Below are positions 20,197 to 32,477 of a stretch of DNA of 64,000 nucleotides, piece after piece (positions within the stretch are counted from its first letter, which is position 1; every line of letters begins with the position of its first letter). Both the position numbers and the translations under genes were made by a program. Origin of the DNA: Cobetia amphilecti (GTDB lineage Bacteria > Pseudomonadota > Gammaproteobacteria > Pseudomonadales > Halomonadaceae); NCBI RefSeq assembly GCF_030010415.1, contig NZ_JASCSA010000013.1; one strand, given 5' to 3'. A model generated the notes under the pieces. The model worked only from the letters and a program-made list of their open reading frames with translations, had not been told where the DNA came from and did no database searches.

Positions 20197-21194
20197 AGAC
20201 CGATATTCCTCGGGCTCAGGGTGATATCGAAGGTGCGTTGCAACTCACCGTCCCCCTCTCCCTCGACGTTGATCGTCGGGGGCGTCTTGAGGGTCAGGCT
20301 GATGTGGATCCGTCTGACGCTGCTCCAGTCGTTCGCGGCTTCCACTTCCGCCACGCTGCGCTCCACGGCAAAGCGACTCGCGCTACCGCTGCCGGAGGCC
20401 GTATCGAAGGTCAGGTCCAGAGCTTCGACGTATCGCGACACTTCTTCGCCACAGCCTGCTGCCGGATCGCCATCGACATCCTCGCCGTTCAGGCAGAGCC
20501 GAACGGGGGAGTCGTCATCGGCCTGCGACAGCAACAGGTACCAACGCTGCAGCGGATAGACATATGCCTGGGTCTGTATGGTGCCGCCATAGCCGTGCTC
20601 GACGGCGCTCGACAGATCGAGCGAGTTGTTGCCATCGCCCGAGAGGCGTGCGATGTCGCCGCTCTCACAGTCGCTGATCAGCACGACGCTATCCGTCTCC
20701 AGCGTGCCGGAGGTGTAGTCCTCCAGGGTCAGCGAGGTATCGCCTTGGGCGACGCTCGCCCCGAGCTGCCAACCGCGCTGCGCTCCCAGCGCCGGTACCT
20801 GCAAGGCCAGACGGTCGTAGGTGATCCCCGCCACCGTGTCGGACTCGGCCGTCAGAGGAGAATCGGACAGCGCATGGCTGCCGGTACCATCACTGACACT
20901 GCTCACCGACGCACAACCGGAAAAGCCGGCATTGCGCACCAATGGCTGCAGGCGACGCGTGACATGGCGCGCAGACTCCTGCAGGTAAGACACGGCAGAC
21001 GTGGTGTTGAGGGTAGAGCGCGAGGCCAGAAAGTATTCCAGCACCATGGCGGAAATGAACAGTCCCAGCACCAGCGCCAGCATCAATTCGACCAGGCCGA
21101 CGCCCTGCTGGGCACGCCGCGAGGGAATCGAGCGCGGCGCCCGAGGCGAGCGCGACACGAAGGCTCGCAGCGGGAGGGAGGCTTTCGACGACAT
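20193..21194 (-). CDS. pilW: Minor pilin PilW (cluster 1)
   Basis: PilW-family prepilin with a long leader (about 30 residues) and cleavage at AQQG^VGLVELMLALVL (Glu +5). It then has the family segment LQESARHVTRRLQPLVRNAGFSGC. At 333 residues it is of normal size. The ATG overlaps the pilV stop (TGATG) and its own stop overlaps pilX. Confidence 0.9.
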   Translation of the reverse strand: MSSKASLPLRAFVSRSPRAPRSIPSRRAQQGVGLVELMLALVLGLFISAMVLEYFLASRSTLNTTSAVSYLQESARHVTRRLQPLVRNAGFSGCASVSSVSDGTGSHALSDSPLTAESDTVAGITYDRLALQVPALGAQRGWQLGASVAQGDTSLTLEDYTSGTLETDSVVLISDCESGDIARLSGDGNNSLDLSSAVEHGYGGTIQTQAYVYPLQRWYLLLSQADDDSPVRLCLNGEDVDGDPAAGCGEEVSRYVEALDLTFDTASGSGSASRFAVERSVAEVEAANDWSSVRRIHISLTLKTPPTINVEGEGDGELQRTFDITLSPRNIGL

Positions 21195-21709
21195 CAGGGC
21201 ACCACTCGTATCTGTAGGGTCTCGCTCAATGCCTGAGCATCGGCGTCCATGCTGTCTTCGTTCTGCCCGAGCTGCGCGGCACCGCTCCAGCCGAGGGTCA
21301 GGGTCAGAAGGTCACTGCCGCTGCTGGCGATGGACCCGACCGGCGCGTTCAGACTGCTGTCCTCAAGCCTGTCCGCCCACACCGCCACATCACGGGCCGC
21401 AAGCTCGGCAACACTGCAGGGACAACCGCCCGGATTTCCTGCCCCCGCAGTGGAAAGCCCATCGTAGTCATCCACGCCATCGGGGTTGGCCTGAATGCGC
21501 TCAGCCATGCTGACCAGGAGAATACGGGCTTCGGTACGCGCGTAACTCTCGTTGTTGGCCTGCAGACTTTCCATCTGCATGAGCCCGAACCCCAGCAATG
21601 TCAGCCCCATCAACAGCAGAGCGATCAACGCCTCCAGCAGGCTGGTACCTTGCTGGCTACCGCTTGCACGGGACACGCCAAGCTCAGCAACTCTGGTCAT
21701 CGCTGCCAT
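21194..21709 (-). CDS. pilV: Minor pilin PilV (cluster 1)
   Basis: PilV-family prepilin, 171 residues, cleaved at SQQG^TSLLEALIALLL (Glu +5). It is followed by GLMQMESLQANNESYARTEA and MAERIQANP, both typical of PilV. GGAG precedes the ATG at 21709. The first 26 bp lie inside the end of the upstream GspH-type gene. Confidence 0.9.
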   Translation of the reverse strand: MAAMTRVAELGVSRASGSQQGTSLLEALIALLLMGLTLLGFGLMQMESLQANNESYARTEARILLVSMAERIQANPDGVDDYDGLSTAGAGNPGGCPCSVAELAARDVAVWADRLEDSSLNAPVGSIASSGSDLLTLTLGWSGAAQLGQNEDSMDADAQALSETLQIRVVP

Positions 21710-22229
21710 AAGTCTCCGTCACTACTCGTCCGATGGGAGTCAATTCAAGCTGGCGATGTCCCTGCCCGCCCGACTGATCGCAGATCAACAACCAGGTGGA
21801 ATCAGAGGTCGCGCCCTGATCATCGAAAGTCACGCCGGCAACACCCGCCTGCACGGTGATGGCGGCATCAAATACGCGCAACAGGTCATCGCCCAGCGAC
21901 GCCCGTGCCTCGGCCTGACTGCCCTGCACCACCGCCCAGCCATTGCTCCAGCTGGTGGAATTCATGCAGGCGCCACCCTGCGCATTCAGGGGGCAGAGCG
22001 TGATGTCGTTGCCGCTGGCCACCGCCTCGCTACGCGCATAGTTGATGGAAGTCACGAGCGTCTCGGCCGTGCCGGTAACGGCGTTGCGCGCGACCACCCC
22101 CTGCCAGGCGGGGACGGCAATCGTGATCGTGATCACGAGAATGGCCAGTGTGATCATCAGCTCAATCAACGTGAAGCCTTGCTGGCGGCCCTGCTGACAT
22201 CCATGCCGAAGTGCAGGAAAAAGCTGCAT
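21684..22229 (-). CDS. GspH/FimT-family minor pilin (FimT/FimU-like, cluster 1)
   Basis: Pseudopilin of the GspH/FimT family, 181 residues, cleaved at RQQG^FTLIELMITLAI with AVPAWQGVVARNAVTG after the helix. It forms the base of the minor-pilin tip complex with PilV, W and X. ATG 22229 is preceded by GGGGTAAGACG; an upstream in-frame TTG at 22259 has no ribosome site. It is the first gene of cluster 1, and the gap to the next cluster (22230-22410) is AT-rich and probably holds its promoter. Confidence 0.87.
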   Translation of the reverse strand: MQLFPALRHGCQQGRQQGFTLIELMITLAILVITITIAVPAWQGVVARNAVTGTAETLVTSINYARSEAVASGNDITLCPLNAQGGACMNSTSWSNGWAVVQGSQAEARASLGDDLLRVFDAAITVQAGVAGVTFDDQGATSDSTWLLICDQSGGQGHRQLELTPIGRVVTETYGSDDQSC

Positions 22230-22410
22230 CGTCTTACCCCTGAAAGCCACGCAGGCCAAAGCACCCTGCAGGGCGTGAAATTGGGCAATTTAACGTCTAT
22301 GAACCACAGATGGAATCATTATGTTACACAAGATTACCCATCATTCCGAAAACTCCCCATAATCACCGTTATTCCATATTTCTCGACTGAACCTCACCCA
22401 CCAAACAAAA

Positions 22411-22438
22411 AAGCCCCGATCATCGTAGATCGAGGCTT
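22411..22438 (-). terminator. Terminator after minor-pilin cluster 2
   Basis: An 11-bp stem with one mismatch (22411-22421 with 22428-22438) is followed on the minus strand by a run of six T. It separates the upstream cluster 2 from cluster 1. Confidence 0.9.
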
Positions 22439-22472
22439 CAGGCGCTTGCCATGCAATGTCGGCTGTCAGTGA

Positions 22473-22958
22473 CTACCAACAATCACTGCTATCGGTGTCT
22501 TCCGAGTCCTCAAGGACTGCCGCTCCCTTCACTCCCAACTCCGTGAGCGTAAAGGTGGCGCAGTCCTCATCATTGGCCTGACTGCCGATAGCAGTGGCAG
22601 TCAGGGTATAGCTGTCTGCATCCCCTGCGACGGCCAGGTTGTAGAAGCCTTCCTCGCTGACGGCATCTGCCTGTCCCAGCCCGATACCACCGCCACCGCC
22701 TCCAAGCGCATCTCCACAGCTGGTCGCCGCTGTCACGCTGGCCGTCGCGTATTCACCGCAGGTTGCCATGATGCGCTCCTGGGTCTGAGCCAGCGCCAGC
22801 AAGGCGGTGGTGGCGTCGGTACGACGTGAACGCTCCACCTGATCCTGATAGCTGGGATAAGCGATCGCCGCCAGAATGCCGATGATGGCCACGGCAATCA
22901 TGAGTTCCAGCAGACCGAAGCCGCCTTGTGCCCGAGCCCCCCCTGTTCGCCTGATCAT
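22473..22958 (-). CDS. pilE: Type IV pilin-like protein PilE (cluster 2)
   Basis: 161-residue minor pilin with cleavage at QGG^FGLLELMIAVAI and the PilE signature IAYPSYQDQVERSRRTDA. The C-terminus SSDCW matches that of the cluster 1 PilE (DGDCW). A five-glycine run lies near the middle (residues about 88-92). The ATG overlaps the stop of pilY2 (TGATG). It is the last gene of cluster 2. Confidence 0.9.
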   Translation of the reverse strand: MIRRTGGARAQGGFGLLELMIAVAIIGILAAIAYPSYQDQVERSRRTDATTALLALAQTQERIMATCGEYATASVTAATSCGDALGGGGGGIGLGQADAVSEEGFYNLAVAGDADSYTLTATAIGSQANDEDCATFTLTELGVKGAAVLEDSEDTDSSDCW

Positions 22959-23296
22959 CAGCGCCCCCGACGCAGCAGCGTGATGTCGATGACCTGCTTC
23001 GGCTCACCACGAGGGTCGAAGCGCACCTCGACCTCCTGCCCCGGCGTGAGGTGGAAGGCCTTCAGCTCGCGCCCATTGCGATTGAGTATCCGGCTATCCG
23101 GCTGAAGCACGAACCCCATGTCGTCGACGAGCAGCTGATCCCCCTCTCGCTCGTCGATGACGCCGGTGACGCTCTGCTCCATGACCAGCGGAATCGGGGC
23201 ATCTTCCGCCAGGGCCTGGGAGCCCCAGCTCGTGAAGAGCAAGCCCGCCGCCAGCATCAGTCCACTACCAGTCAGCTTGAGTCGTGATGTCTTCAT
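22958..23296 (-). CDS. pilY2: PilY2-like small exported protein
   Basis: 112 residues with an N-terminal signal peptide ending near SQALA^EDAP. The remainder is a small beta-rich domain (SVTGVIDEREGDQLLVDDMGF, then HLTPGQEVEVRFDPRG). Its size and place between pilY1 and pilE match PilY2 of Pseudomonas, a fimbrial biogenesis protein of unclear mechanism. TAGGAGAGAG precedes ATG 23296; the frame stays open further upstream inside pilY1 but without a site. Cluster 1 has no counterpart. Confidence 0.8.
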   Translation of the reverse strand: MKTSRLKLTGSGLMLAAGLLFTSWGSQALAEDAPIPLVMEQSVTGVIDEREGDQLLVDDMGFVLQPDSRILNRNGRELKAFHLTPGQEVEVRFDPRGEPKQVIDITLLRRGR

Positions 23297-23306
23297 GGTC
23301 TCTCTC

Positions 23307-26915
<3,609 letters not shown>

Positions 26916-26928
26916 ATTCATGCTCCTC

Positions 26929-27507
26929 TCAGAAGTAAGGGCCCAGTTCCATCTCGCTTTGCACTACTGTCCAGGAGGCACCATTGCCGCCCCCCGTGCC
27001 CATCGCGTTGATACGGAAGGCATCCAGGCGCGTGCCCACCGCATTCACTTCGTTGCTGGCATTCAGCGGCGGCTCGCCGACCTTACCCAGATACTCGATC
27101 ACATAGGCTCCGATGACCGCACCGGTATCACTGTCCAGCGTCTGGATACCGCTGGCTTGCCAATCCGCTTCCGAGAGCGGGTTGATCGGCGGTGCATCCT
27201 CGGGCAGTGCCAGCATCAGGCCAGCCGAGTCATCGAAGCTGTCCAGGCTCCAGGTGCCATCCTCCAGGCTTTCCTGCAGCGCGCGCTCACCGATGCTCAG
27301 GCTGGTTTCCGCGTTGTAATAGGACTGCTCGAAGTTGCGGCTGTTGACGGCCATGCGTGTCTGCAGCTGACTGTCCTCGACCCCGGTCACGGCCAGCAGG
27401 CCGATCACGACCAGCATGATCAACACGATCAGCAAGGCGATACCTTGCTGACGTGCTGGCCCCCGAGTGACCGCGCAGACTCTGGACGTTGAAGAAGATG
27501 TATTCAT
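26929..27507 (-). CDS. pilX: Minor pilin PilX (cluster 2)
   Basis: 192-residue PilX homologue with cleavage at RQQG^IALLIVLIML, again without Glu at +5. It is followed by TGVEDSQLQTRMAVNSRNFEQSYYNAE, close in pattern to the cluster 1 PilX. The start overlaps the pilW stop (TGATG); pilY1 begins 13 bp after its stop, the same spacing as in cluster 1. Confidence 0.88.
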   Translation of the reverse strand: MNTSSSTSRVCAVTRGPARQQGIALLIVLIMLVVIGLLAVTGVEDSQLQTRMAVNSRNFEQSYYNAETSLSIGERALQESLEDGTWSLDSFDDSAGLMLALPEDAPPINPLSEADWQASGIQTLDSDTGAVIGAYVIEYLGKVGEPPLNASNEVNAVGTRLDAFRINAMGTGGGNGASWTVVQSEMELGPYF

Positions 27508-28496
27508 CAGCTGCCCCTCAGTTGCAGATTGCGCGGTGTGAACGTGAGATTGAAGGTTCGCGTCAAACGCCCATCGTTATCCCCGCCCGGCACCACTCCC
27601 GGCAGGCTCTCGAGCGTCAGAGCGATCTCGATACGGCGCACCTCATCCCAACGGCCTTCGCTGCGCACCGTGGCGGCCGGCACCTTGACACGATCGACAC
27701 TGCCATTGCCGGTGGTATCCAGGCTGAAACTGACATCGAAACCCTGTACGCCGGAGGCCAGTTCTTCGCGTGCGAAAGCGGCATCGATACGGTCGATATA
27801 CAGTGCACGCACCGAAGAATCGTTGGCCTGGTCATCCAGCCGCAGCTCCCAGGCCTGCACCGGGTAGAGATAGGCATTCGAGGACTGAGAGCTGCCGTAG
27901 GAACGTGACAGGGTGTCATTGGTTTCCACATTGCCCTGGGTGGTGCCCGACACCCTGAAGACATCGGTGCTGCTGCAATCACTGACCAGCGCATACTCGT
28001 TGGTCACGAAGGCATCTTCGCTACCGTTGCGCACGGACAGCGGGCCGCCCAGCGACGTCATGCTGCTGGTCAGCGTGGTTTCATCGCCGTCCTTGCTGGC
28101 AGCGACGAACGTCAGATTGAAATAGCTGAGGCCCCGCTGGGTACGCTGCTGCCCCCCGAAAGGCGCCGTGAGGTCATGGGACGCATCCACCGAGCTGGCA
28201 TTGGTGATATCGCGGCTATTGGCACAGCCTGCGTAGCCCACATTGCGCATCAGCGGCTGGAGCCGGAAGGACACGTAGCGGGCCGATTCCTGCAGATAGG
28301 AAAGTGCCTCCTGGGTGCTCACGGTACTGCGTGAGGTCGAGAACATCTGCACGGCCATCGCCGTGATCAGCAGCCCCAACACCAGGCTGATCATCAGCTC
28401 GACAAGCCCCACGCCCGCCTGGCGTTTCATGCCATGCGGGCGGGTGGTGTCGGGGGCAGAGCGTCGGCGGACCGATGCAGGGGAACAGCGATTCAT
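27507..28496 (-). CDS. pilW: Minor pilin PilW (cluster 2)
   Basis: 329-residue PilW homologue, cleaved at RQAG^VGLVELMISLVL (Glu +5), with the family segment LQESARYVSFRLQPLMRNVGYAGC that parallels cluster 1 PilW. It overlaps pilV by 4 bp at the start and pilX by 1 bp at the end. An internal ATG at residue 23 (MKRQAGVGL) is an alternative start giving a shorter leader. Confidence 0.88.
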   Translation of the reverse strand: MNRCSPASVRRRSAPDTTRPHGMKRQAGVGLVELMISLVLGLLITAMAVQMFSTSRSTVSTQEALSYLQESARYVSFRLQPLMRNVGYAGCANSRDITNASSVDASHDLTAPFGGQQRTQRGLSYFNLTFVAASKDGDETTLTSSMTSLGGPLSVRNGSEDAFVTNEYALVSDCSSTDVFRVSGTTQGNVETNDTLSRSYGSSQSSNAYLYPVQAWELRLDDQANDSSVRALYIDRIDAAFAREELASGVQGFDVSFSLDTTGNGSVDRVKVPAATVRSEGRWDEVRRIEIALTLESLPGVVPGGDNDGRLTRTFNLTFTPRNLQLRGS

Positions 28497-29059
28497 GGCT
28501 CTACCTCGAAACGATAGGTCTGCTGGTCAACTCCCCCGCTGATGGGGTCACTCCACTGTACCTGGACACTGACGTCGTGAACTCCGATACCGGCGCCGCC
28601 GACAACACGCTCGTCGACTTCCACGCTGCCGACGCCGCTGGTCAGCGTGGAGCCGATGATGGCGTCACGCCAATCAATGATGTCCTGGTCCGCCAGCTCT
28701 GCGGGCACGCAGTCCGAGCTGCATCCATCCGCGGGCGCATTGGTGGTATCGGCATCATCATATTGATCGATGGCCTCAAGGTTGGCGCGGATACGCTCAG
28801 CCATGTCCAGCGACAGCAGTTGTGCCACGGTATTGCTGTAGCTGACGCGCTGATGCTGAAGCGTCTGAACTTGCAACAACCCCAGCCCCAGCAGGGAAAC
28901 CCCCAGCAGCATGACCGCGACCAGCGCCTCGATCAGGCCGACGCCGCGCTGTGAATGCCGAGCGGAACGGCGCCGCTGCAGGCGAGACAGCAATGTCTTC
29001 CTCAGCGCTCGCGGCTGCAGGGCTTGCTTGAGGGATGTGATCATCAACGATGCTGTCAT
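28493..29059 (-). CDS. pilV: Minor pilin PilV (cluster 2)
   Basis: 188-residue PilV homologue. Cleavage is at SQRG^VGLIEALVAVML after an unusually long basic leader of about 39 residues, followed by LGLLQVQTLQHQRVSYSNT and LDMAERIRANLEAID. GGAGGGG precedes the ATG at 29059. It overlaps the upstream GspH-type gene and downstream pilW by 4 bp each. Confidence 0.88.
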   Translation of the reverse strand: MTASLMITSLKQALQPRALRKTLLSRLQRRRSARHSQRGVGLIEALVAVMLLGVSLLGLGLLQVQTLQHQRVSYSNTVAQLLSLDMAERIRANLEAIDQYDDADTTNAPADGCSSDCVPAELADQDIIDWRDAIIGSTLTSGVGSVEVDERVVGGAGIGVHDVSVQVQWSDPISGGVDQQTYRFEVEP

Positions 29060-29556
29060 GAGCAGTCCCCTCCTGATTCAAGGCGTACACGGCCTGAAGG
29101 CGCCACTACCACAGAGGTAGCATCGGATGCCGCACAGAACACCAGCGTACTGTTGCCACTAGTCAGCGTGCCGCGATCGTTGTAGGTGATCCTGGAGGCG
29201 CCGCCCGACTGGGCAACCGCATTGCTGTCCTGATGGATCCACAGGCGGTCGTCGAGGGTGAAGTTGGAAGCATTCCCGACATAGACGACCCAGCCATTCG
29301 CCCAGTCATCATCGCAGGTCGTGGGGTTGGGGGTGGCGACGCTCGGCGCATAGGGACAAACACTCACATCCACACCGCGCGTGGTGGCGGTGCTGCGCGC
29401 CATGCCGAGCGCATGGGTCAGGGCACGCACATCGGACTCCACCTGAGAGCGCTGCACCAGGCCTTGCCAGGCCGGCACCGCCCAGGTCGCGATGATGGCA
29501 ATGATCGCCACTGTCACGACCAGCTCGATCAGGGTGAAACCACGGGATTGGCTCAT
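29056..29556 (-). CDS. GspH/FimT-family minor pilin (FimT/FimU-like, cluster 2)
   Basis: 166-residue pseudopilin starting MSQSRG^FTLIELVVTVAI, with WAVPAWQGLVQRSQVESD after the helix and NGWVVYVGNAS in the globular domain, as in GspH/FimU proteins. ATG 29556 has AAGGAG about 11 nt upstream. The frame is open to 29658, but that start would overlap no recognised motif and leave a 34-residue leader. Confidence 0.85.
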   Translation of the reverse strand: MSQSRGFTLIELVVTVAIIAIIATWAVPAWQGLVQRSQVESDVRALTHALGMARSTATTRGVDVSVCPYAPSVATPNPTTCDDDWANGWVVYVGNASNFTLDDRLWIHQDSNAVAQSGGASRITYNDRGTLTSGNSTLVFCAASDATSVVVAPSGRVRLESGGDCS

Positions 29557-29629
29557 GAGAGATACTTCTCCTTGCCGCTGAGGGTCGACCGGCCGTGCCG
29601 GACTCGAGTCTGTCTTCTGGGGCCCACCA

Positions 29630-30118
29630 TCACCAGCACCGACCTCCTCCTTCGGCACCGGTATTCATGTCCTGGTCCATCCACAGCACGCCACAGTCAT
29701 CATTGAGTTGTGCCCCTTGAGGCGTCGCCTGCAGGACGAAGGCCGAGGCAGACAGACTGCGATACGTGATCAGGTAGCGAAGATTGCCACCGCCGTCCTC
29801 TATACGGCTGACGCCATCCGTCGGCTGGTCATCATCCCCCACGGGCGCCTCGGAAAAATTCTGGTAGTAGAAGCCATGCAGCTGTCTGGCCTGCTGCCCC
29901 AGTGCCTGCTGAGCATGCGAGCGCCAGCTGCGCTCCACATAACCGAGATAGGAGGGAATGGCGACCGCCGCCAGAATGCCGATGATCGCGACCACCATCA
30001 TCATCTCGATCAGGGTGAAGCCCTTAGCCCGACGCCTGCCAGCTGCCCCGCGCCCCGGTCTCGGCTTGTGGCGTGCACCTGCACTGCTGACACCGGTGAC
30101 CGAGAACAGTCGTGGCAT
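29630..30118 (-). CDS. Type IV pilin-like minor pilin (first gene of cluster 2)
   Basis: 162-residue prepilin with cleavage at AKG^FTLIEMMMVVAI and then AIPSYLGYVERSWRSHAQQALG, closest in pattern to PilE-type pilins. The C-terminus GGGRCW repeats the terminal Cys-Trp of the two other PilE-like proteins here. GGAGAATTCCCC precedes the ATG. No equivalent starts cluster 1. The AT-rich 140 bp upstream (to 30260) is a likely promoter region, but I cannot assign -10/-35 elements. Confidence 0.82.
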   Translation of the reverse strand: MPRLFSVTGVSSAGARHKPRPGRGAAGRRRAKGFTLIEMMMVVAIIGILAAVAIPSYLGYVERSWRSHAQQALGQQARQLHGFYYQNFSEAPVGDDDQPTDGVSRIEDGGGNLRYLITYRSLSASAFVLQATPQGAQLNDDCGVLWMDQDMNTGAEGGGRCW

Positions 30119-30290
30119 GGGGAATTCTCCAAAGTACGAACCATACCTCTATTATGTATCATTTTGGTAACTGCGCATTACATTTTTTTTCAATACGCAC
30201 CATTTTGATCAACGATCGTGCTCAAGAATGCCGTTGCTTATACAAGAAACTGCTGAATTGAATGGCAAAATGCGAATGGCGCGCACAAAA

Positions 30291-30313
30291 AAGCCGCGAC
30301 AGGGTCGCGGCTT
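30291..30313 (-). terminator. Terminator after ispH
   Basis: A 10-bp perfect stem (30291-30300 with 30304-30313) is followed on the minus strand by TTTTTTG. It ends the ribF-ileS-lspA-fkpB-ispH unit. Confidence 0.92.
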
Positions 30314-30339
30314 CTTCACTGGCAGAAACTTACAAGGCG

Positions 30340-31308
30340 TTACAGCTCGCGGATCTGATCCGAGGCGATCAAGCGCTCCTTGAGCTCCTTGGGCATGGAG
30401 AAGACGATGTTTTCCTCCTGGCCCTCGAGCTCCTCGGGCGCCGAGGCTCCCAGCGCCATCAGACGATCGATCACGCCCTGCACCAGCACTTCGGGGGCAC
30501 TGGCCCCGGCGGTGATACCGATGCTGCCGATACCCTCGAGCCAGCTGGCCTCGATCTGCTGCGCATCGTCGATCAACCAGGCGGGGGTCTGCATGCGCTC
30601 GGCCAGTTCGCGCAGGCGATTGGAGTTGGAGCTGTTGGGGCTGCCGACCACCAGCACCACATCGCAGGCTTCCGCCAGCATGCGCACGGCGTCCTGGCGA
30701 TTCTGGGTCGCGTAGCAGATGTCATCCTTGCGCGGGCCCTGAATCGCCGGGAAGCGTTCGCGCAGCGCGTCGATCACGCGCGCCGTGTCATCCATCGAGA
30801 GCGTGGTCTGGGTGACGAAGGCCAGCTGCTCCGGGTCCTTGACCTCCAGACGCGCCACATCGGACTCGTCTTCCACCAGATGGATGGTGCCACCCTTGGA
30901 AGTGTCATAGCGGCCCATGGTGCCCTCGACCTCCGGGTGGCCCTCATGACCGATCAGCACGCAATCCTGACCCTTGCGCGCATAGCGCAGGACTTCCATG
31001 TGCACCTTGGTCACCAGCGGACAGGTGGCATCGAAGACCTTGAGGTTGCGACGCTCGGCCTCTTCCTGCACGGCACGCGAGACACCGTGCGCCGAGAAGA
31101 TGACGATGACGTCATCCGGCACTTCGTGCAGTTCCTCGACGAAGATGGCGCCGCGCTCCTTGAGGGAGTCGACCACGAAACGGTTGTGCACCACCTCGTG
31201 ACGCACGTAGATCGGCGGCCCGAACACGTCGAGCGCCCCGTTGACGATATCGATGGCGCGATCCACTCCGGCGCAGAAACCGCGCGGGTTGGCCAGCTTG
31301 ATCTGCAT
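30340..31308 (-). CDS. ispH: 4-hydroxy-3-methylbut-2-enyl diphosphate reductase
   Basis: Last enzyme of the MEP pathway; a [4Fe-4S] protein that reduces HMBPP to IPP and DMAPP. The three cluster cysteines are present: GFCAGVDRA (C12), ATCPLVTKVH and CYATQNRQ, with catalytic-site HGVS and GSPNSSNSNR motifs. The product has 322 residues. ATG 31308 is chosen for GGAG 7 nt upstream and because family similarity begins MQIKLANPRG; the frame remains open to 31341. It supplies precursors for ispB, which lies elsewhere in this window. Confidence 0.96.
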   Translation of the reverse strand: MQIKLANPRGFCAGVDRAIDIVNGALDVFGPPIYVRHEVVHNRFVVDSLKERGAIFVEELHEVPDDVIVIFSAHGVSRAVQEEAERRNLKVFDATCPLVTKVHMEVLRYARKGQDCVLIGHEGHPEVEGTMGRYDTSKGGTIHLVEDESDVARLEVKDPEQLAFVTQTTLSMDDTARVIDALRERFPAIQGPRKDDICYATQNRQDAVRMLAEACDVVLVVGSPNSSNSNRLRELAERMQTPAWLIDDAQQIEASWLEGIGSIGITAGASAPEVLVQGVIDRLMALGASAPEELEGQEENIVFSMPKELKERLIASDQIREL

Positions 31309-31367
31309 GACAGGCTCCGCTTGATGGCGAGGTGCGCTCACGGGGAGCGTACCTTTTGATAGTAGAC

Positions 31368-31811
31368 TCAGTGCGTGGTCGCGGGGGCGACTGACAGTAC
31401 CTCGACCTCGAAGGTCAGGGTACGCCCGGCCAGCGGGTGATTGAAGTCGACCTTGACGTCACGCTCATCAATCTCGCGGATGATGCCCGGCAGCTCCGAA
31501 CCCGACGGCTCGGCGAAGGACATCACCATGCCGACCTCGATCTCTTCATCGAAGCTCTTGCGCGCCACGGTCTGGACGTTCTGCGGATTGTGCTGACCGA
31601 AGGCATGCTCCGGCGTGATCGTGAAGCTGCCGGTCTCGCCCGCCGCCATGCCCATGATCGAACGCTCGAAGCCCGGCGGCAGATTGCCGTCACCCACCTG
31701 GAAGGTGGCCGGTGTCTTGTCGAAGGTGGAGTCCACCTCGGTGCCGTCTTCCAGACGCAGACGGAAATGGAGGCTGACCTCCATGTTATCGGCGATACGA
31801 TGCTCGCTCAT
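31368..31811 (-). CDS. fkpB: FKBP-type peptidyl-prolyl isomerase FkpB (SlpA)
   Basis: Cytoplasmic proline isomerase and chaperone of the SlyD/FkpB type, 147 residues. The FKBP core (VSLHFRLRLEDGTEVDST, GDGNLPPGFERSIMGM) is interrupted by the IF insert and ends DFNHPLAGRTLTFEVEV. No His-rich tail is present, which separates it from SlyD. ATG 31811 has GAGG 6 nt upstream; an ATG at 31835 overlapping the lspA stop is the alternative. The neighbours lspA and ispH are as in E. coli. Confidence 0.92.
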   Translation of the reverse strand: MSEHRIADNMEVSLHFRLRLEDGTEVDSTFDKTPATFQVGDGNLPPGFERSIMGMAAGETGSFTITPEHAFGQHNPQNVQTVARKSFDEEIEVGMVMSFAEPSGSELPGIIREIDERDVKVDFNHPLAGRTLTFEVEVLSVAPATTH

Positions 31812-31831
31812 GCTGACCTCGCTTGTGGCGC

Positions 31832-32359
31832 TCATTCGGAGCGGCCACGGAAAGATTCAAGAATCAGTGCCACGGCTCCCAGGCTGATGGCGACGTCCGC
31901 CACGTTGAAGGCCGGGAAGAAGGCATTGCCCCAGTGGAAGGACAGGAAGTCCACCACGTAGCCATGCACGACACGATCATAGAGATTGCCAAGCGCGCCC
32001 CCCAGCACCAGCGCGATGCCCAGCGCGGTGAAGGTCTCGTGACGCTTGAGGCGCGCAAGCCAGATGCTCAGGCCGATGGCTGCCACCACCGCAATGCCCG
32101 CAAACAACCAGCGCTGCCAGCCATCATGGCCGGCCAGAAAACTGAACGCCGCGCCGGTGTTGTGGAGCAGCGTCAGATTGAAGATCGGCAGCACTTCGTT
32201 GGCCTGACCATAGACCAGCGAACTGCTGGCCAGCCACTTGGTGGCCAGGTCCAGCACCACGATCACCAGCGACAGCCACAGCCAGCGCAGCGGCGAGCGC
32301 ATCGGCTCACTGCCGGCTGAAGGGGTATCCGTCGCGGGGCCTTGTGAAGAAGACGTCAT
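31832..32359 (-). CDS. lspA: Lipoprotein signal peptidase
   Basis: Inner-membrane aspartyl protease that removes signal peptides from diacylglyceryl-prolipoproteins. Four hydrophobic segments are visible, and the two catalytic aspartates lie in GNLYDRVVHGYVVDF and FNVADVAIS. The N-terminus is a polar extension of about 20 residues (175 in total versus about 165). AGGAAGG precedes the ATG. It lies in the ileS-lspA-fkpB-ispH order found widely in gammaproteobacteria. Confidence 0.96.
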   Translation of the reverse strand: MTSSSQGPATDTPSAGSEPMRSPLRWLWLSLVIVVLDLATKWLASSSLVYGQANEVLPIFNLTLLHNTGAAFSFLAGHDGWQRWLFAGIAVVAAIGLSIWLARLKRHETFTALGIALVLGGALGNLYDRVVHGYVVDFLSFHWGNAFFPAFNVADVAISLGAVALILESFRGRSE

Positions 32360-32401
32360 GTTACCTTCCTGTCGTGAAATGAGTCTGCGACCGGCAAGAC
32401 A

Positions 32402-32429
32402 CGAACGCCGGGCCAGAGCCCGGCGTTCG
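32402..32429 (-). terminator. Hairpin between ileS and lspA
   Basis: A perfect 12-bp stem (32402-32413 with 32418-32429) with a CAGA loop lies in the 118-bp ileS-lspA gap. It has no T-run on the minus strand, so it may attenuate or stabilise the transcript rather than end it. Confidence 0.5.
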
Positions 32430-32477
32430 ATATCAGCGCTCAGCGGAGGCTGAACGATGCCGCGGTCGCATCAGCGA